A DNA stretch of 64,000 nt from Vicia villosa (GCF_029867415.1 NC_081183.1:55316336-55380335); one strand, 5' to 3'. Counted from the first letter of the stretch, positions 24,086 to 36,716 are shown. Translations and numbers: made by a program. Notes: generated by a model from the letters alone, not told the origin.

Positions 24086-25629
24086 TGTGAATACAAGATT
24101 ACAATCACAAAGATGTTTTTGATTCATGGCAAACTCAATAAGCATACAAGCAACAAGGTGGAAGCAGAAAACTCAAAGAAAAGCAAGCATTGATCACTCA
24201 TGTCAGAACAGGTCAACCCATTATGCTTATAGGTTGACTCAACACATGCAAAACAAGAAGAATGCAGAAAAGCAGCAGTTAGGTCGACCTACTGTCAACC
24301 CAGGTCGACCTAAAATGAAGAAAAATCCATATACCTCTGCTAGGTCGACTCACACATCATCCAGGTCGACCTAAAATGAAGAAATTTACACATCAGTCTG
24401 CTAGGTCGACCTACACAACAACTAGGTCGACCTAATCTGAGAAAATGTCCCCAGAATGCATTTGAAGAGGATTCTGGTCGACCTACTCCTTAAACAGGTC
24501 GACCTAACTGGGAGCAAAATTCTGCAAGCTCTGCTAGGTCGACCTAAGCACTACAAGAGGTCGACTTAACTGATCAAGAATGCCAAAAATTCTGTTTCTC
24601 TCATCTCCAAATGTTAAGCTATCATATATATTATCAAAGGTTCAATTATTCAATGCAACACCAACGACTGAAAGATACACAAAGGCTTCTCATCTTCGTT
24701 CTTCGTCATCTCCAACACAATTACACATAATCATTCTTGCGTTGAGGGTTAGTGATCGAGTTCGATAACGTCCATGGAACGGAATTGAAGATTCCTAGTG
24801 GGTGAAGATTTGTGGGGTTTTTGGTGAATAAAATCTGCGGGTTTTGTCCTCCAAGATAGGTGTTTCTTGGGGGTTTTTATCAAGAGGTTTCATCGAGGAT
24901 CCGGCTGAGTGTGAAGATTGAAGAACAAGGGTTCGAGGGAATTGAAGACACTGCAGAAAGGGATCAAAGTGAAGCTCTTGGATAACCTTGATCTGACTCA
25001 AGATTAAGGGGGAAGAAGATTCAAAGGATCAACATAATTGGTTTATGGTTTATCGCTTTGTTATCTTCTTTGTATATACTACTTTCAACATTAATGAAAG
25101 ATTACCCAATTTCAGTTTGGAATTGGGGGCAGACGTAGTCGTAGCGAGGACGATCGACGAACTGCCTAAACAAATATCGCGTTCTTGTCGCTTTTACTTT
25201 TTCATTTACATTCTGTTCATATTTGGTTATAATAGCAAATTGATCAACGATTCGAGTGTTAAGATTGTGAATTAAGAACCTATATAAACATCACAATCCA
25301 TCACATATTGAATCACCGTCAATTTGATCATTATCACCAAGTGTTTGTATATTTGTTTCTATCACTCTTACTGCATTGCAAACATTGTCCATCATACAAG
25401 AAGTTAATCTGATTTTCAATAAGAGCAACGCTTTGATTCTGCAACGTATACTATTATCACTTACCTCAAGTTTTTGACTGGTTTTTAAACACATATACAA
25501 TCGTTTCGATAGTGGTTCGGAATAGACGCGAGTCGATTCAGAATCACTTCCGCTGAAAAGTCGTTTAACTCCGTAAAACTGTGAACGATCTATTCACCCC
25601 CCTCTAGATCCTAAGGCCAGCGTCTAACA
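24086..25629 (+). repeat. 5' LTR of Copia A
   Basis: Contains the AGGTCGACCT palindrome array (24281-24567) and the downstream block shared with all three other LTRs here. A TATA-like ATATATATTATC at about 24627 or TGTATATACTAC at about 25071 could serve as promoter; I cannot decide which. Confidence 0.93.
24281..24567. promoter_or_regulatory. AGGTCGACCT palindrome array in Copia LTR
   Basis: Ten copies of AGGTCGACCT or one-base variants in five pairs. The members of each pair start about 22-24 nt apart, with unrelated sequence between pairs. Present also in the 3' LTR (31358-31644) and as four pairs in both Copia B LTRs. Candidate binding sites for a dimeric factor; function is inference. 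Confidence 0.6.
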
Positions 25630-25630
25630 A

Positions 25631-25644
25631 GTGGCATCAAGAGC
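25631..25644 (+). other. Primer-binding site of Copia A
   Basis: GTGGCATCAAGAGC begins two bases after the 5' LTR end and resembles the usual Copia site complementary to initiator tRNA-Met (TGGTATCAGAGC). Confidence 0.65.
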
Positions 25645-25684
25645 TCTGGTTTATTCCGTGCTACGTGAAACACTTATTGGAAAG

Positions 25685-27307
25685 ATGGCTTCCGGACCTA
25701 AAGGGGCTCACAATAGAGCTCCAGTTTTCAACGGTGAAAACTATGGCTATTGGAAGGATTGTATGTGTGTCCACATCAATGCAATTGATAGGAACATCTG
25801 GACAGCTATTGTCAATGGTCCCTTTCAGATCACCATGACAAATGCAGCTGGTGCAGTTGTTCCAAAACCAGAAAATACTTGGGATGCTAAAGATGAAAAG
25901 AGATATGCATACGATTGGAAAGCGAGAAACATTCTAATCTCAACTCTAGGAGTTGATGAATACTATCGCGTTTCCCATTGTAGATCAGCTAAAGCTATGT
26001 GGGACACATTGCAAGTTGCCCACGAGGGAACGGATGATGTCAAACTAGCTAGGATCAATACGTTAACTCAAGAGTTCGAACTCTTCCACATGGAAGATGG
26101 TGAATCCATCGAAAACATGCAGAAGAGATTCATTCACCTGAAAAATCGGTTAAATTCTCTTAATAGACCTGTTTCCAATGCATTTGCTACTAACAAAATC
26201 TTAAGATGCTTGAACAGGGAATGGCAACCCAAGGTTACATCAATAAAGGAAGCAAATGATCTAAACACCTTAGACATTACCACTCTCTTTGGTAAACTAG
26301 AGGAACATGAACAACACCTTAAATGCCTTGACATGCATGAGAAAAGGGCAAAGAAAGAAAAGAACATGGAGAAAGAGGTAGAGAATAAGTCAATAGCTCT
26401 AAAAGCTTCAAGCTCCAAGACCTCAAGACAAGAGCCAAAGGATAGTGATACAAGTGATGACGAAGATTCCGATGATGAGGAAATGGGACTGTTTGTGCGA
26501 AGATACAACAAATATCTAAAGAAAAATGGAGCAAAACATTCTGACAAAGGCTTGATCAACTATAGAAAGCAATCAAACAAGTTCAAACAAGATGACGACA
26601 ACAAAGGAAAAATCAAAGGTCTTTGCTTCAATTGTGGGAAAGCCGGTCACTACAAACCGGATTGTCCATACCTTAAGAAAGAAAAGGAGAAGAACCAAAG
26701 CAAAGGTCATAACAAATCTAAAAGAGCCTACATAGCATGGGAAAGTGATTCATCTAGTGAAAGCTCATCAAGCGAAGAAGAAGAATCAGCAAACCTATGT
26801 TTCATGGCTCATCAACACAAGAAAAAGAAAGCTGTAAGTCATCTTAAACCTAAACTCGTAGATAAGGTATCTCATTCTCAACTAAAACTTGCTTTTGAAG
26901 AATTACATAGAGATGCAATTAAAGCTTTCAAACTTTTGGCCTCAAATAAGAAAATATTTTCATATCTTGAATCAAAAGTTGAGAAAACCGAAAAGGATAT
27001 GGAAGCTTTAAAACAATCTATGCTAGACATTCAAAAGGATAAAGTTGAAATAGATCCTACATCATGGTTTGGTTGTGAGACATGTCACATTTGGCAAAAA
27101 GAAGTAAGAGATCTAAAAGCCAAGTTAGACAAGGCTCTACAACCAAAAGTGACTTTTGCGGTTGATCCAAATAAGTTCAAAAGATCGTATACTCCTTTAT
27201 ATAGTAAATACACTTTTGTACCAAAAGTATCAACTAGCAAAATTCCATATTCTCATCATATTACCTGTCATTATTGTTGCAAAAAGAGACATACCATTGA
27301 AAAATGA
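25685..27307 (+). pseudogene. Copia A gag, premature stop in second zinc knuckle
   Basis: Capsid/nucleocapsid protein. Start chosen at ATG 25685 (MASGPKGAHNRAPVFNGENY), because the upstream open codons are the primer-binding site. It has a UBN2-like gag domain (about residues 20-220), an acidic spacer SDTSDDEDSDDEEMG, zinc knuckle CFNCGKAGHYKPDC, a Ser-rich stretch and a coiled-coil-like region, then a second knuckle starting CHYCCKKRHTIEK. Here its last Cys codon is TGA (27305-27307), whereas Copia B reads CHYCCKKGHTIEKC and continues. Without that stop the frame would run to TAA at 27422-27424. Confidence 0.85.
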
Positions 27308-27399
27308 AAATTTAGGAGAATTTTAGTTCCTAAAGGAGTATTTCAATGGTTGCCTAAGTGCAACAAATTGTGTACTCACTACCAAGGACCCAATGAAAA

Positions 27400-30300
27400 T
27401 TGGGGACCTCCCTCTTTAAATTAATCTTGCAGGAAAAGTGTCTTGACATTGCCGAAAGGTTGTGGTTCCTTGATAGCGGATGTTCAAGACACATGACTGG
27501 AGACCTATCTCTTTTCGTTGAGTTTCAAGCAAAGAAAAAGGGGTATGTCACCTATGGAGATAACAATCGGGGAGCCATACTTGGTAAAGGAAGTGTAGGT
27601 AACCCTTCTACCACTAATATAACTGATGTGCTGCTAGTAGAAGGTCTTAAACATAATCTTTTAAGTATAAGTCAATTGTGTGACAAAGATTTTAAAGTAA
27701 TGTTTACAAATTCTGGCTGCACAATAGAACATACTAAGAAAAGAGACATTATGTTTAAGGGCTTAAGAGTAAACAACATCTACATGCTAAATTTGGATGA
27801 GGTATCTAAGTCTAGTACCAAGTGTCTAATTGCTCTGGGCGAAGACTCATGGCTTTGGCAAAGACGTCTCGCCCACATAAATTTTGACTTACTTAATAAA
27901 GTTGTCTCAAAAGATTTAGTAATCGGCTTACCTAAAATGAAGTTTTCAAAAGATCATCTATGTGATGCTTGTCAAAAGGGAAAGCAAACAAGAATCTCTT
28001 TTAAATCAAAGAACGTGGTTTCAACATCACGCCCTCTTGAACTACTTCACATGGATCTCTTTGGCCCTTCAAGGACTAAAAGCATAGGTGGAAACACCTA
28101 TGGTTTTGTCATTGTCGATGATTACTCTAGATTTTGTTGGACAATCTTTCTACCTAGTAAGGATCAAACTTTTCCAGCTTTCACACAATTTGCAAGATTA
28201 TGTCAAAACAAAATGAACAACAAAATAGTTGCAATTCGAAGTGATCACGGTGGAGAGTTTGAAAACATTCTTTTTGAAAAATACTGTGATAAACATGGAA
28301 TTGAGCATAACTTTTCAGCTCCTAGAACACCTCAACAAAACGGAGTAGTTGAACATAAAAATCGGGTTCTAGAGGAGCTGGCAAGAACAATGCTGAATGA
28401 GGGTAATCTACCAAAATATTTCTGGGCTGATGCGATTAGTACAGCATGTTATGTTTTGAATAGGATAATAATACGTCCTATACTGAACAAAACTCCCTAT
28501 GAATTACTAAAAGGTAGAAAACCAAATGTATCTCATCTCCATGTATTCGGTTGCAAGTGTTTTGTCTTGAACAATGGTAAGGATAATCTTGGTAAATTCG
28601 ATGCTAAAGCTGATGAGGGCATATTCCTTGGTTACTCACAATCTAGCAAAGCATATCGGGTATATAATAAGAGATTACTTATAGTAGAAGAGTCCGTACA
28701 CGTATCTTTTGATGAATCTTATGCAAAATATGTCGAGAAAGGTCTTTCGTTTAATGGTGCAGGTCCATCCACTGAAGACATTGTCAAGGATAAGGAAGAC
28801 GAAAATGAAAGTTTTGTAAAGAAAGATACTGAGAGAGAGAAAGATAAGTCTCACGATGAAAATGAAAAAGAAAGCATCTCAAACAATGAAGAACTTCCCA
28901 AGGCCTGGACAAATGTGAAAGACCATCCAATTGACAATATAATAGGAGACATCTCAAGGGGCGTTACAACACGCTCAAAGATAAGTAACGTCTGTCATCA
29001 TTTTGCTTTTGTTTCACAAGTTGAGCCGAAAAACGCTAAGGATGCATTACTTGATGAGCATTGGCTAATGGCCATGCAAGAAGAATTAAACCAATTTAAA
29101 TGGAATGATGTTTGGGACTTAGTCCCTCATCCGGGAGATCATCAAGTAATAGGCACTAGATGGGTTTTTCGTAACAAACTTGATGAAAACGGCGTTATTA
29201 CTAGAAACAAAGCTAGATTAGTTGCCCAAGGTTATAATCAAGAGGAAGGTATTGATTATGAAGAGACATACGCTCCTGTAGCACGTCTCGAAGCTATTCG
29301 TCTCTTACTTGCTTATGCTTCTTCTAAAGACTTCAAACTATTCCAAATGGATGTTAAAAGTGCCTTTCTAAATGGCTATATAAATGAAGAAGTCTATGTT
29401 GCTCAGCCACCCGGCTTTGAGAATTACATGTATCCAACTCATGTCTATAAGCTGAAACGTGCTCTATACGGTCTTAAACAAGCCCCTCGGGCTTGGTACG
29501 AACGTTTGAGCAAATTTCTCCTTAGTCAAGGGTACTCTAGGGGTAAAGTTGACACTACTCTCTTTATTAAAAGAAAAGATAAAGACATTCTCCTAGTCCA
29601 AATTTATGTAGATGATATTATATTTGGGTCGACTAATGCAAAACTTGTCAAAGATTTTTCTAAGCTTATGCAGAGTGAATTTGAGATGAGTCTCATGGGT
29701 GAGCTAAATTTCTTTCTTGGCCTACAAATCAAGCAACTCAGTCATGGAACGTTTGTGAATCAAACTAAATACTGTACGGAGCTGCTCAAAAGATTTGGAA
29801 TGAGTGAAGCAAAGGAAATTGACACACCTATGGCAACAAATACTAATCTAGACAAAGATGAGAAAGGTAAAGAGGTTGACGTGAAATTATACCGAGGTAT
29901 GATAGGTTCACTATTGTATCTTACTGCCTCAAGACCAGACATTATGTTTAGTGTGTGTATGTGTGCAAGATATCAATCTTGTCCAAAAGAATCTCACTTC
30001 AAAGCTGTCAAAAGAATTCTGCGATACTTACGTGGAACTACTACATATGGCCTATGGTATCCAAAGGGAAATGAGTGCCATTTGGTAGGATTCTCCGATT
30101 CAGATTTTGCTGGCTGCAAATCCGATCGAAAAAGCACCAGTGGAACATGTTATCTATTCTCAAATTCATTGATAAGTTGGCATAGCAAGAAACAAGTATC
30201 GGTTGCATTATCTACTGCTGAGGCAGAATATGTAGCTGCTGGAAGCTGCTGTGCACAAATATTATGGCTTAAGCAACAACTTCTTGACTCTGGTATTAAG

Positions 30301-30558
30301 CTTGATCGCATACCTATCATGTGCGACAACACAAGCGCCATAAACTTGAGTAAAAATCCTGTCTTACACTCACGTACCAAGCATATTGAAATAAGACATC
30401 ACTTTATACGAGATCATGTAGAGAAAGGAGACGTTACATTTGAACATGTAGAAAGCAAGAAGCAACTAGCTGACATCTTCACCAAACCTCTAGCAACGGA
30501 GCAATACTTCAACATTCGTAGGGAATTAGGGATACTCGATATCTCTAATTTGGGCTAA
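27400..30558 (+). CDS. Copia A pol (protease, integrase, RT, RNase H), open
   Basis: 1052 open codons in the -1 frame relative to gag, overlapping its terminal codons. Protease: [13 protein letters not shown] (DSG). Integrase: zinc region [18 protein letters not shown]…CDACQKGK, where the usual first His (WHRRLGH) is Gln, then the DDE core ([30 protein letters not shown]). [22 protein letters not shown] and YVDDIIFG. RNase [30 protein letters not shown] and [11 protein letters not shown]. The catalytic residues I can see are kept; only the integrase His is lost. RT wording fits SIRE/Maximus. The true N-terminus is unclear, since the protein is normally made as a gag-pol fusion. Confidence 0.9.
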   Translation: MGTSLFKLILQEKCLDIAERLWFLDSGCSRHMTGDLSLFVEFQAKKKGYVTYGDNNRGAILGKGSVGNPSTTNITDVLLVEGLKHNLLSISQLCDKDFKVMFTNSGCTIEHTKKRDIMFKGLRVNNIYMLNLDEVSKSSTKCLIALGEDSWLWQRRLAHINFDLLNKVVSKDLVIGLPKMKFSKDHLCDACQKGKQTRISFKSKNVVSTSRPLELLHMDLFGPSRTKSIGGNTYGFVIVDDYSRFCWTIFLPSKDQTFPAFTQFARLCQNKMNNKIVAIRSDHGGEFENILFEKYCDKHGIEHNFSAPRTPQQNGVVEHKNRVLEELARTMLNEGNLPKYFWADAISTACYVLNRIIIRPILNKTPYELLKGRKPNVSHLHVFGCKCFVLNNGKDNLGKFDAKADEGIFLGYSQSSKAYRVYNKRLLIVEESVHVSFDESYAKYVEKGLSFNGAGPSTEDIVKDKEDENESFVKKDTEREKDKSHDENEKESISNNEELPKAWTNVKDHPIDNIIGDISRGVTTRSKISNVCHHFAFVSQVEPKNAKDALLDEHWLMAMQEELNQFKWNDVWDLVPHPGDHQVIGTRWVFRNKLDENGVITRNKARLVAQGYNQEEGIDYEETYAPVARLEAIRLLLAYASSKDFKLFQMDVKSAFLNGYINEEVYVAQPPGFENYMYPTHVYKLKRALYGLKQAPRAWYERLSKFLLSQGYSRGKVDTTLFIKRKDKDILLVQIYVDDIIFGSTNAKLVKDFSKLMQSEFEMSLMGELNFFLGLQIKQLSHGTFVNQTKYCTELLKRFGMSEAKEIDTPMATNTNLDKDEKGKEVDVKLYRGMIGSLLYLTASRPDIMFSVCMCARYQSCPKESHFKAVKRILRYLRGTTTYGLWYPKGNECHLVGFSDSDFAGCKSDRKSTSGTCYLFSNSLISWHSKKQVSVALSTAEAEYVAAGSCCAQILWLKQQLLDSGIKLDRIPIMCDNTSAINLSKNPVLHSRTKHIEIRHHFIRDHVEKGDVTFEHVESKKQLADIFTKPLATEQYFNIRRELGILDISNLG
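27415..27421 (+). promoter_or_regulatory. Possible -1 frameshift heptamer TTTAAAT
   Basis: In the gag frame this reads T TTA AAT directly before the gag-frame TAA (27422-27424), matching the X XXY YYZ slippery pattern, and pol lies in the -1 frame. In Copia B the aligned bases are TCTAATT, which no longer fit. Inference only; no downstream pseudoknot was examined. Confidence 0.4.
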
Positions 30559-30590
30559 TTACGTTTTTTCTCTCTTAATATTATTTCTTT

Positions 30591-30642
<52 letters not shown>

Positions 30643-31162
30643 TCTGCTAACATTTCTCTTAGCATAAAGGTAGTTCATCATCAAGCCAGGCGTCATTCCA
30701 CATTGACTAAAGGCTGCCACTAAAGTTGACACCTACATATTGAAAAAGCGGTAACGTAATTGTTGTTCACTTCCAAAAATATTATTGATACTATAATATG
30801 ATATCAATTAACATGCTTATAGTGACTTCATGCATATAATCGCTCTTGCTCATATATGTGTCTCATCTTTAATACACCTTTAAACATATTTGGCTCTCAT
30901 GCTATCACTATCTACCTTTTATCTACTATACTATGAATGCTAGCATTTTATCTATGTTTCTCTCGTTACTCTTCTATTTTCGTTGTATCTCTTTTTGATG
31001 TTGACAAAGGGGGAGATAGATGCTGAGTGTACGGGGGAGCTTTGTTGAGAGATTGACTTGTTGAGAGATAGATGCTGAATGTACGGGGGAGCTTTGTTGA
31101 GTCTTTATCACTTACTACCAAAGCTTCGACTACTGGTTTGCCATCATCAAAAAGGGGGAGTA
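30559..31162 (+). other. Copia A 3' non-coding region with (TA)n and polypurine tract
   Basis: From the pol stop to the 3' LTR. Holds a TA tract (about 30595-30638) and a tandem duplication of GAGAGATAGATGCTGAATGT-like text with CGGGGGAGCTTTGTTGAG (31030-31105). The polypurine tract AAAAAGGGGGAG (31149-31160) lies two bases before the LTR. No ORF like the one in Copia B. Confidence 0.75.
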
Positions 31163-32707
31163 TGTGAATACAAGATTACAATCACAAAGATGTTTTTGAT
31201 TCATGGCAAACTCAATAAGCATACAAGCAACAAGGTGGAAGCAGAAAACTCAAAGAAAAGCAAGCATTGATCACTCATGTCAGAACAGGTCAACCCATTA
31301 TGCTTATAGGTTGACTCAACACATGCAAAACAAGAAGAATACAGAAAAGCAGCAGTTAGGTCGACATACTGTCAACCCAGGTCGACCTAAAATGAAGAAA
31401 AATCCATATACCTCTGCTAGGTCGACTCACACATCATCCAGGTCGACCTAAAATGAAGAAATTTACACATCAGTCTGCTAGGTCGACCTACACAACAACT
31501 AGGTCGACCTAATCTGAGAAAATGTCCCCAGAATGCATTTGAAGAGGATTCTGGTCGACCTACTCCTTAAACAGGTCGACCTAACTGGGAGCAAAATTCT
31601 GCAAGCTCTGCTAGGTCGACCTAAGCACTACAAGAGGTCGACCTAACTGATCAAGAATGCCAAAAATTATGTTTCTCTCATCTCCAACTGTTAAGCTATC
31701 ATATATATTATCAAAGGTTCAATTATTCAATGCAACACCAACGACTGAAAGATACACAAAGGCTTCTCATCTTCGTTCTTCGTCATCTCCAACACAATTA
31801 CACATAATCATTCTTGCGTTGAGGGTTAGTGATCGAGTTCGATAACGTCCATGGAACGGAATTGAAGATTCCTAGTGGGTGAAGATTTGTGGGGTTTTTG
31901 GTGAATAAAATCTGCGGGTTTTGTCCTCCAAGATAGGTGTTTCTTGGGGGTTTTTATCAAGAGGTTTCATCGAGGATCCGGCTGAGTGTGAAGATTGAAG
32001 AACAAGGGTTCGAGGGAATTGAAGACACTGCAGAAAGGGATCAAAGTGAAGCTCTTGGATAACCTTGATCTGACTCAAGATTAAGGGGGAAGAAGATTCA
32101 AAGGATCAACATAATTGGTTTATGGTTTATCGCTTTGTTATCTTCTTTGTATATACTACTTTCAACATTAATGAAAGATTACCCAATTTCAGTTTGGAAT
32201 TGGGGGCAGACGTAGTCGTAGCGAGGACGATCGACGAACTGCCTAAACAAATATCGTGTTCTTGTCGCTTTAACTTTTTCATTTACATTCTGTTCATATT
32301 TGGTTATAATAGCAAATTGATCAACGATTCGAGTGTTAAGATTGTGAATTAAGAACCTATATAAACATCACAATCCATCACATATTGAATCACCGTCAAT
32401 TTGATCATTATCACCAAGTGTTTGTATATTTGTTTCTATCACTCTTACTGCATTGCAAACATTGTCCATCATACAAGAAGTTAATCTGATTTTCAATAAG
32501 AGCAACACTTTGATTCTGCAACGTATACTATTATCACTTACCTCAAGTTTTTGACTGGTTTTTAAACACATATACAATCGTTTCGATAGTGGTTCGGAAT
32601 AGACGCGAGTCGATTCAGAATCACTTCCGCTGAAAAGTCGTTTAACTCCGTAAAACTGTGAACGATCTATTCACCCCCCCTCTAGATCCTAAGGCCAGCG
32701 TCTAACA
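31163..32707 (+). repeat. 3' LTR of Copia A
   Basis: Same length (plus one base) and near-identical to the 5' LTR. Differences include CGACCT to CGACAT in the first palindrome, ATATCGCG to ATATCGTG, and one extra C in the C-run. Confidence 0.93.
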
Positions 32708-32712
32708 CCAAG

Positions 32713-32730
32713 TGTTCTCACTTGAGTCGT

Positions 32731-32732
<2 letters not shown>
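32713..32732. mobile_element. Fold-back MITE, right end
   Basis: TGTTCTCACTTGAGTCGTCC completes the MITE that starts at 23862 and pairs with its left terminus. It is followed by the continuing TA tract (32733-32769). Confidence 0.75.
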
Positions 32733-32956
<224 letters not shown>

Positions 32957-32972
32957 AGTTAATTGTAAATAC

Positions 32973-33531
32973 CTTAGCACTTGCATCAATCAATTCCTCA
33001 GCCGATTTTCCTAAAAATTGGGAGACAATGCGATCAAATAGAACAAAAGTAGTAATTCCTGTTTCATCAATGACGTGAACATGAAGCTTGAACCTGTATA
33101 CTAAAATTTTAAAATTTTTATTAAAATTCAGAATGTTTAAAAATTAATTTTTAATAGGTATACCTTGGTATAACTTTTTATTTTCCTTTACAATTATCAC
33201 AGTAATAATTGTATCCATCAACATGCACTTTTCGAAAATAATTTTTGCATGAAATATAGCACCAACCATTGTCCAAGTCAATTTCGATGATCTTCACGAG
33301 AATTGAAACAAAACACTTTTGAAACATTGAATTATAATTTAAAATGTTAACACATAAATAGATATTAAAAAATTAATTAAAAAATTTAACCTAAAAAATA
33401 CCGATTTAGCCTCTAATATATCTGTTATTGTCATTCGTTGAATTTGCATCAATTCTTCACTTAATGTCATATTAGTATAACCATTCATTTGTGTTACTGA
33501 CAGAGTGAGAGAAACTTTTGTGTTATCCAAT
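32973..33531 (-). pseudogene. RPA70-like Helitron gene, C-terminal exons
   Basis: Three minus-strand exons with GT-AG borders: 33531-33402 (DNTKVSLTLSVTQMNGYTNM then TLSEELMQIQRMTITDILEA), 33315-33164 (FVSILVKIIEIDLDNGWCYI then SCKNYFRKVHVDGYNYYCDN, CKGK) and 33093-32973 (FKLHVHVIDETGITTFVLFD then RIVSQFLGKSAEELIDASAK). This is the replication protein A large-subunit C-terminal OB fold; the zinc ribbon keeps CX2C in YYCDNCKG, but the first pair is C..C/N (SCKNY where CKKC is usual). After CKGK an A is missing (the frame would give KIKSYTK), a frameshift. Plant Helitrons often carry such single-strand-binding genes. The N-terminal exons are in the 49-63 kb array; the middle exons are absent. 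Confidence 0.8.
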
Positions 33532-33810
33532 CTATAACAAAAAAAAATCAATCAATTAGTTTAAGAATATATTAAAATAACAATTATTAAAATAACAATA
33601 TGTTAATTGTAACATCTCTAATTGTCTAAGCATAATTATGTATCTATGTGGAACTATTAAGAGAAGTTAGTGAATTTGTTAGAATCCAACTAAGTGAAAT
33701 CTTGGTAATTATCACCTAGTTGGAGGGCATAATAGATCTTGATTTTTAATTGCATATGAACCTAAGGCCATGTTTGGTGAAGTGTGTTACAAATCACATT
33801 TTATGAGTGG

Positions 33811-33957
<147 letters not shown>

Positions 33958-34972
33958 TCTTATATTCAACACCATCTTCTCCATTTTCGCAACTCATGGA
34001 CAACCTTCATTAAATCAGCCATAACTTTCTGCTCACAACTCCGATTCAGGTAATTCTTGAAGATTCAGATTTTACACGAAATTTCCCTCGATTTGATATA
34101 TTATTTCGTACTCATAGGTTGTTTATTGGTGGAGATAAACGCGTTTGAAGTTGAGTAATTGGTGCTGAAAGTTGGCAAAGAGAGTGCTACGGATTTGGTG
34201 AGCTTGAGGGTGAAGCTTTGGCTATGGTGGGAGTTCAATGGCAGAATTAGCAACCTTTAAACCTCTATTAATCAAAGGCGAGTCCTTAGTTAGAGACTTT
34301 GGGGGATTATGGGAAATTGCATGTTTGGGGTTTAGGATTGTGAGAGAAATCCATGAAATCCATGATGCTAAAACATGTCTAAGTGAAATTTGTTGGTTGT
34401 TTGTGATACCTGTTATGTGTATATACTGTTATAAGTTTCATGCAGGTGGATTAAGGGGTTGGAAATACCCCATGATAGAACTGATACATTTTGAGTTTTT
34501 CTGAGAAATCGCTACTCCGCTAAGCGGACTAAAGGTCGCTTGGCGGGTGCTGTTTATATTTTCAAAAAATCACGAGCCCGCTAAGTGGACTCAGGTCGCT
34601 TAGTGGATGTTGTATGCTGTAGAATTTTGTTTCCTTTCCCTTGAGCGCAGTTTGGTCCCGTGGTCGAAACCAGACTCCTCCCCGACTAATAACGCATATC
34701 TGTAATTATGTGTGATGTTCGATAACATGAAATTTCAAGTTCTTATCCGATTATTCATATATGTATGTTATGCATAGAATTGAGTATCAATCCAATTTTC
34801 CTTGATTACTATTTTATGCTTGAAAATGAAATACATTTATGTGATGAAATATGAATAATTGCTGATGCCCGTTGTTTCGGTTAAACATTCGGGATTGATT
34901 ATATTGTGTGATTCGACGTTTGCCGTGCTTGTGTATGCTTGAATCGGAGTGGACTAGCTACTAGGTTGTTTT

Positions 34973-35040
34973 ATGACTCGGGCTTCGTGATCAATGAGTC
35001 ATCTTGGGCTTCGTGATCAATGGGACAACCCCGATCGTGT
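34973..35040 (+). repeat. Class D hairpins: GGGCTTCGTGATCAAT loop
   Basis: At 34973-35002 a 7-bp stem ATGACTC/GAGTCAT encloses the 16-nt loop GGGCTTCGTGATCAAT. The same loop follows at 35006-35021 with a weak stem (TCTT/GGGA, two G-U pairs), and a related loop CGATCGTGTGATCAAA is enclosed by CCC/GGG next to it. Same constant-loop, variable-stem design as classes A and B but in a different LTR. Confidence 0.5.
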
Positions 35041-36636
35041 GATCAAAGGGCTCACACCTTAGCTACCATTGTAGTGTGCTTGTGAGGGTCTGGAGGCATT
35101 TACTCACTTGGTGTTAACACACTTGCGTGCTCGGTATGGTGGGGTTATGAGGCCACGTACGCAAAAACATGAAGATAACTCACCTATAGTGATAGCATGT
35201 AGGATACATCACTAGGTTCCTATCGGATGGGCTCATGTAGTCAAGACGGCGTGTTGCACTTGGCGTTAACACACGTGCGTGAAGATGATTAATGGGACAG
35301 TGATGCCTTTTAGGCAAAGGTTATCTCACGGCTATATAGGCTTGTGCGAACCCATCTAATTATTCTTGCAGTATGCTTGTGCAAGTTTCTTGACGATAGA
35401 CATGGGTGAACCCACAGAGGGTGTGTTTTATAACCTAGTAGTGGTATTTACGTACTTTTGGATTCCCCGTGCATGGGTATGGTTTTGCATACTTGTTTGT
35501 TGTACAAATTGTATATTTGTATATGATGAGTCCTATGGTGGGCGATTCGTTGTGTTTGCTCCGTATTTGTACCGGATGTGAGGGTAAACTCCGAATCATT
35601 GGTGGATTCTTCTTGTTATGCATGTACCCTTTAGATCCAAATGGACCTATAGGATAGGCGGAGTCGCTGAGATTTAGTAATCTCATCCCATTCCGATTCT
35701 ATCTTTTTCAGGTGGTTCGAGGCAGGATCGTGGTAAGGGCAAGATGGATTAGTCCTTTGACGATTTCTTAGTTGGATGTCTACCTTTTATTCTATCTTTC
35801 GTGCCTTGTGTAATGCCCCAAATTTAATTAATTGGTTAATTAAATTATTAAAGGATTTTAATATTGGATGTAGTCTAATTTGAATGGTCGGTATTATTTT
35901 AAGAGGCGTATTTGGATTTATTAAGTTAAAGTCAAATTTTAGTCGGATAGTCGAAAGAATAATATTAAGAATAATATTATTTATTTATTGAGATGTTTAT
36001 TGAAATTTTCGTGTTTTGGGACGATTTAGTCGGTATTAGTTCAGGATAGCGGATCGACATTTAATCAAATTTTTTAATAATTTTAGTATTAAAAATATTA
36101 ATGAGTTAATATTTAGCGTTTTGGGAATTTTCCGATTAATTAAGATTAGACCGGAAATATGAGGCATTGACTAATAAGTCGGTATATTAAAATAATCAGA
36201 TTTTATTTTAATGGTATATAAGTGGAAGTATTACTTTTATATTAAGTATAGAAATTAAATTGAGCTTATATTATGGTACCTTTAAGTATTAAGGGTGTAT
36301 TTTTATTAGGCCCATTATGAATAGTGACTAAGTGGTGGTGGTCTCTTTTTGTCACTTTGGAAAAATAGAAACATAGTAGAAGCAAGGAGTAAACCGAGAA
36401 AGACAAAGAAAAGATAATAGAAAGGGGGCTAGGGTTGTGAAGAGTAGAAGAATGAGATCCAAAGTGTTGCTTTCAAGTGCCATTTTTCCCAAATCTTCCA
36501 TTAATTCTCCTTAGAGTTGCACTCAATCCAAGGTAAGGGGAGATTCTTTCAACCTAAATGAGAATATGATGGATTGTATGTGGGTTTAGGGTATAGATTG
36601 TCATTGTGTTGTGTTAATTTTGTTTTCTGTTACTGT

Positions 36637-36716
36637 TTGGAATTGCTATTGATTTCCATAAGTAAATGTTGTTTGTTTGGAATTGCTATTGATTTCCATA
36701 AGTAAATGTTGTTGTT
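36637..36716 (+). repeat. 37-bp tandem duplication
   Basis: TTTGGAATTGCTATTGATTT then CCATAAGTAAATGTTGT occurs twice in direct succession. Confidence 0.85.

Larger units (their letters stand above)
24086..32707 (+). mobile_element. Copia element A (SIRE/Maximus-like), complete with LTRs
   Basis: Complete 8.6-kb LTR retrotransposon. LTRs of 1544 and 1545 bp (24086-25629, 31163-32707) start TGTGAATACAAG and end GCGTCTAACA. Target duplication CCAAG is at 24081-24085 and 32708-32712. Primer-binding site at 25631, polypurine tract at 31149-31160. Order gag, protease, integrase, RT, RNase H is Copia. By eye the two LTRs differ at about nine sites (well under 1 percent), so insertion is recent. Gag has a premature stop, and no extra ORF follows pol. 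Confidence 0.93.

Noticed and set aside
24126..25500. Short ORFs repeated in all four Copia LTRs (for example MVYRFVIFFVYTTFN)
   Set aside because: LTR sequence without domains; identity reflects LTR duplication.
26134..26559. Minus-strand ORFs inside gag (also 42478-42903)
   Set aside because: Antisense shadows of the Copia gag; Ser-rich only because of the acidic GAT/GAA run on the coding strand.
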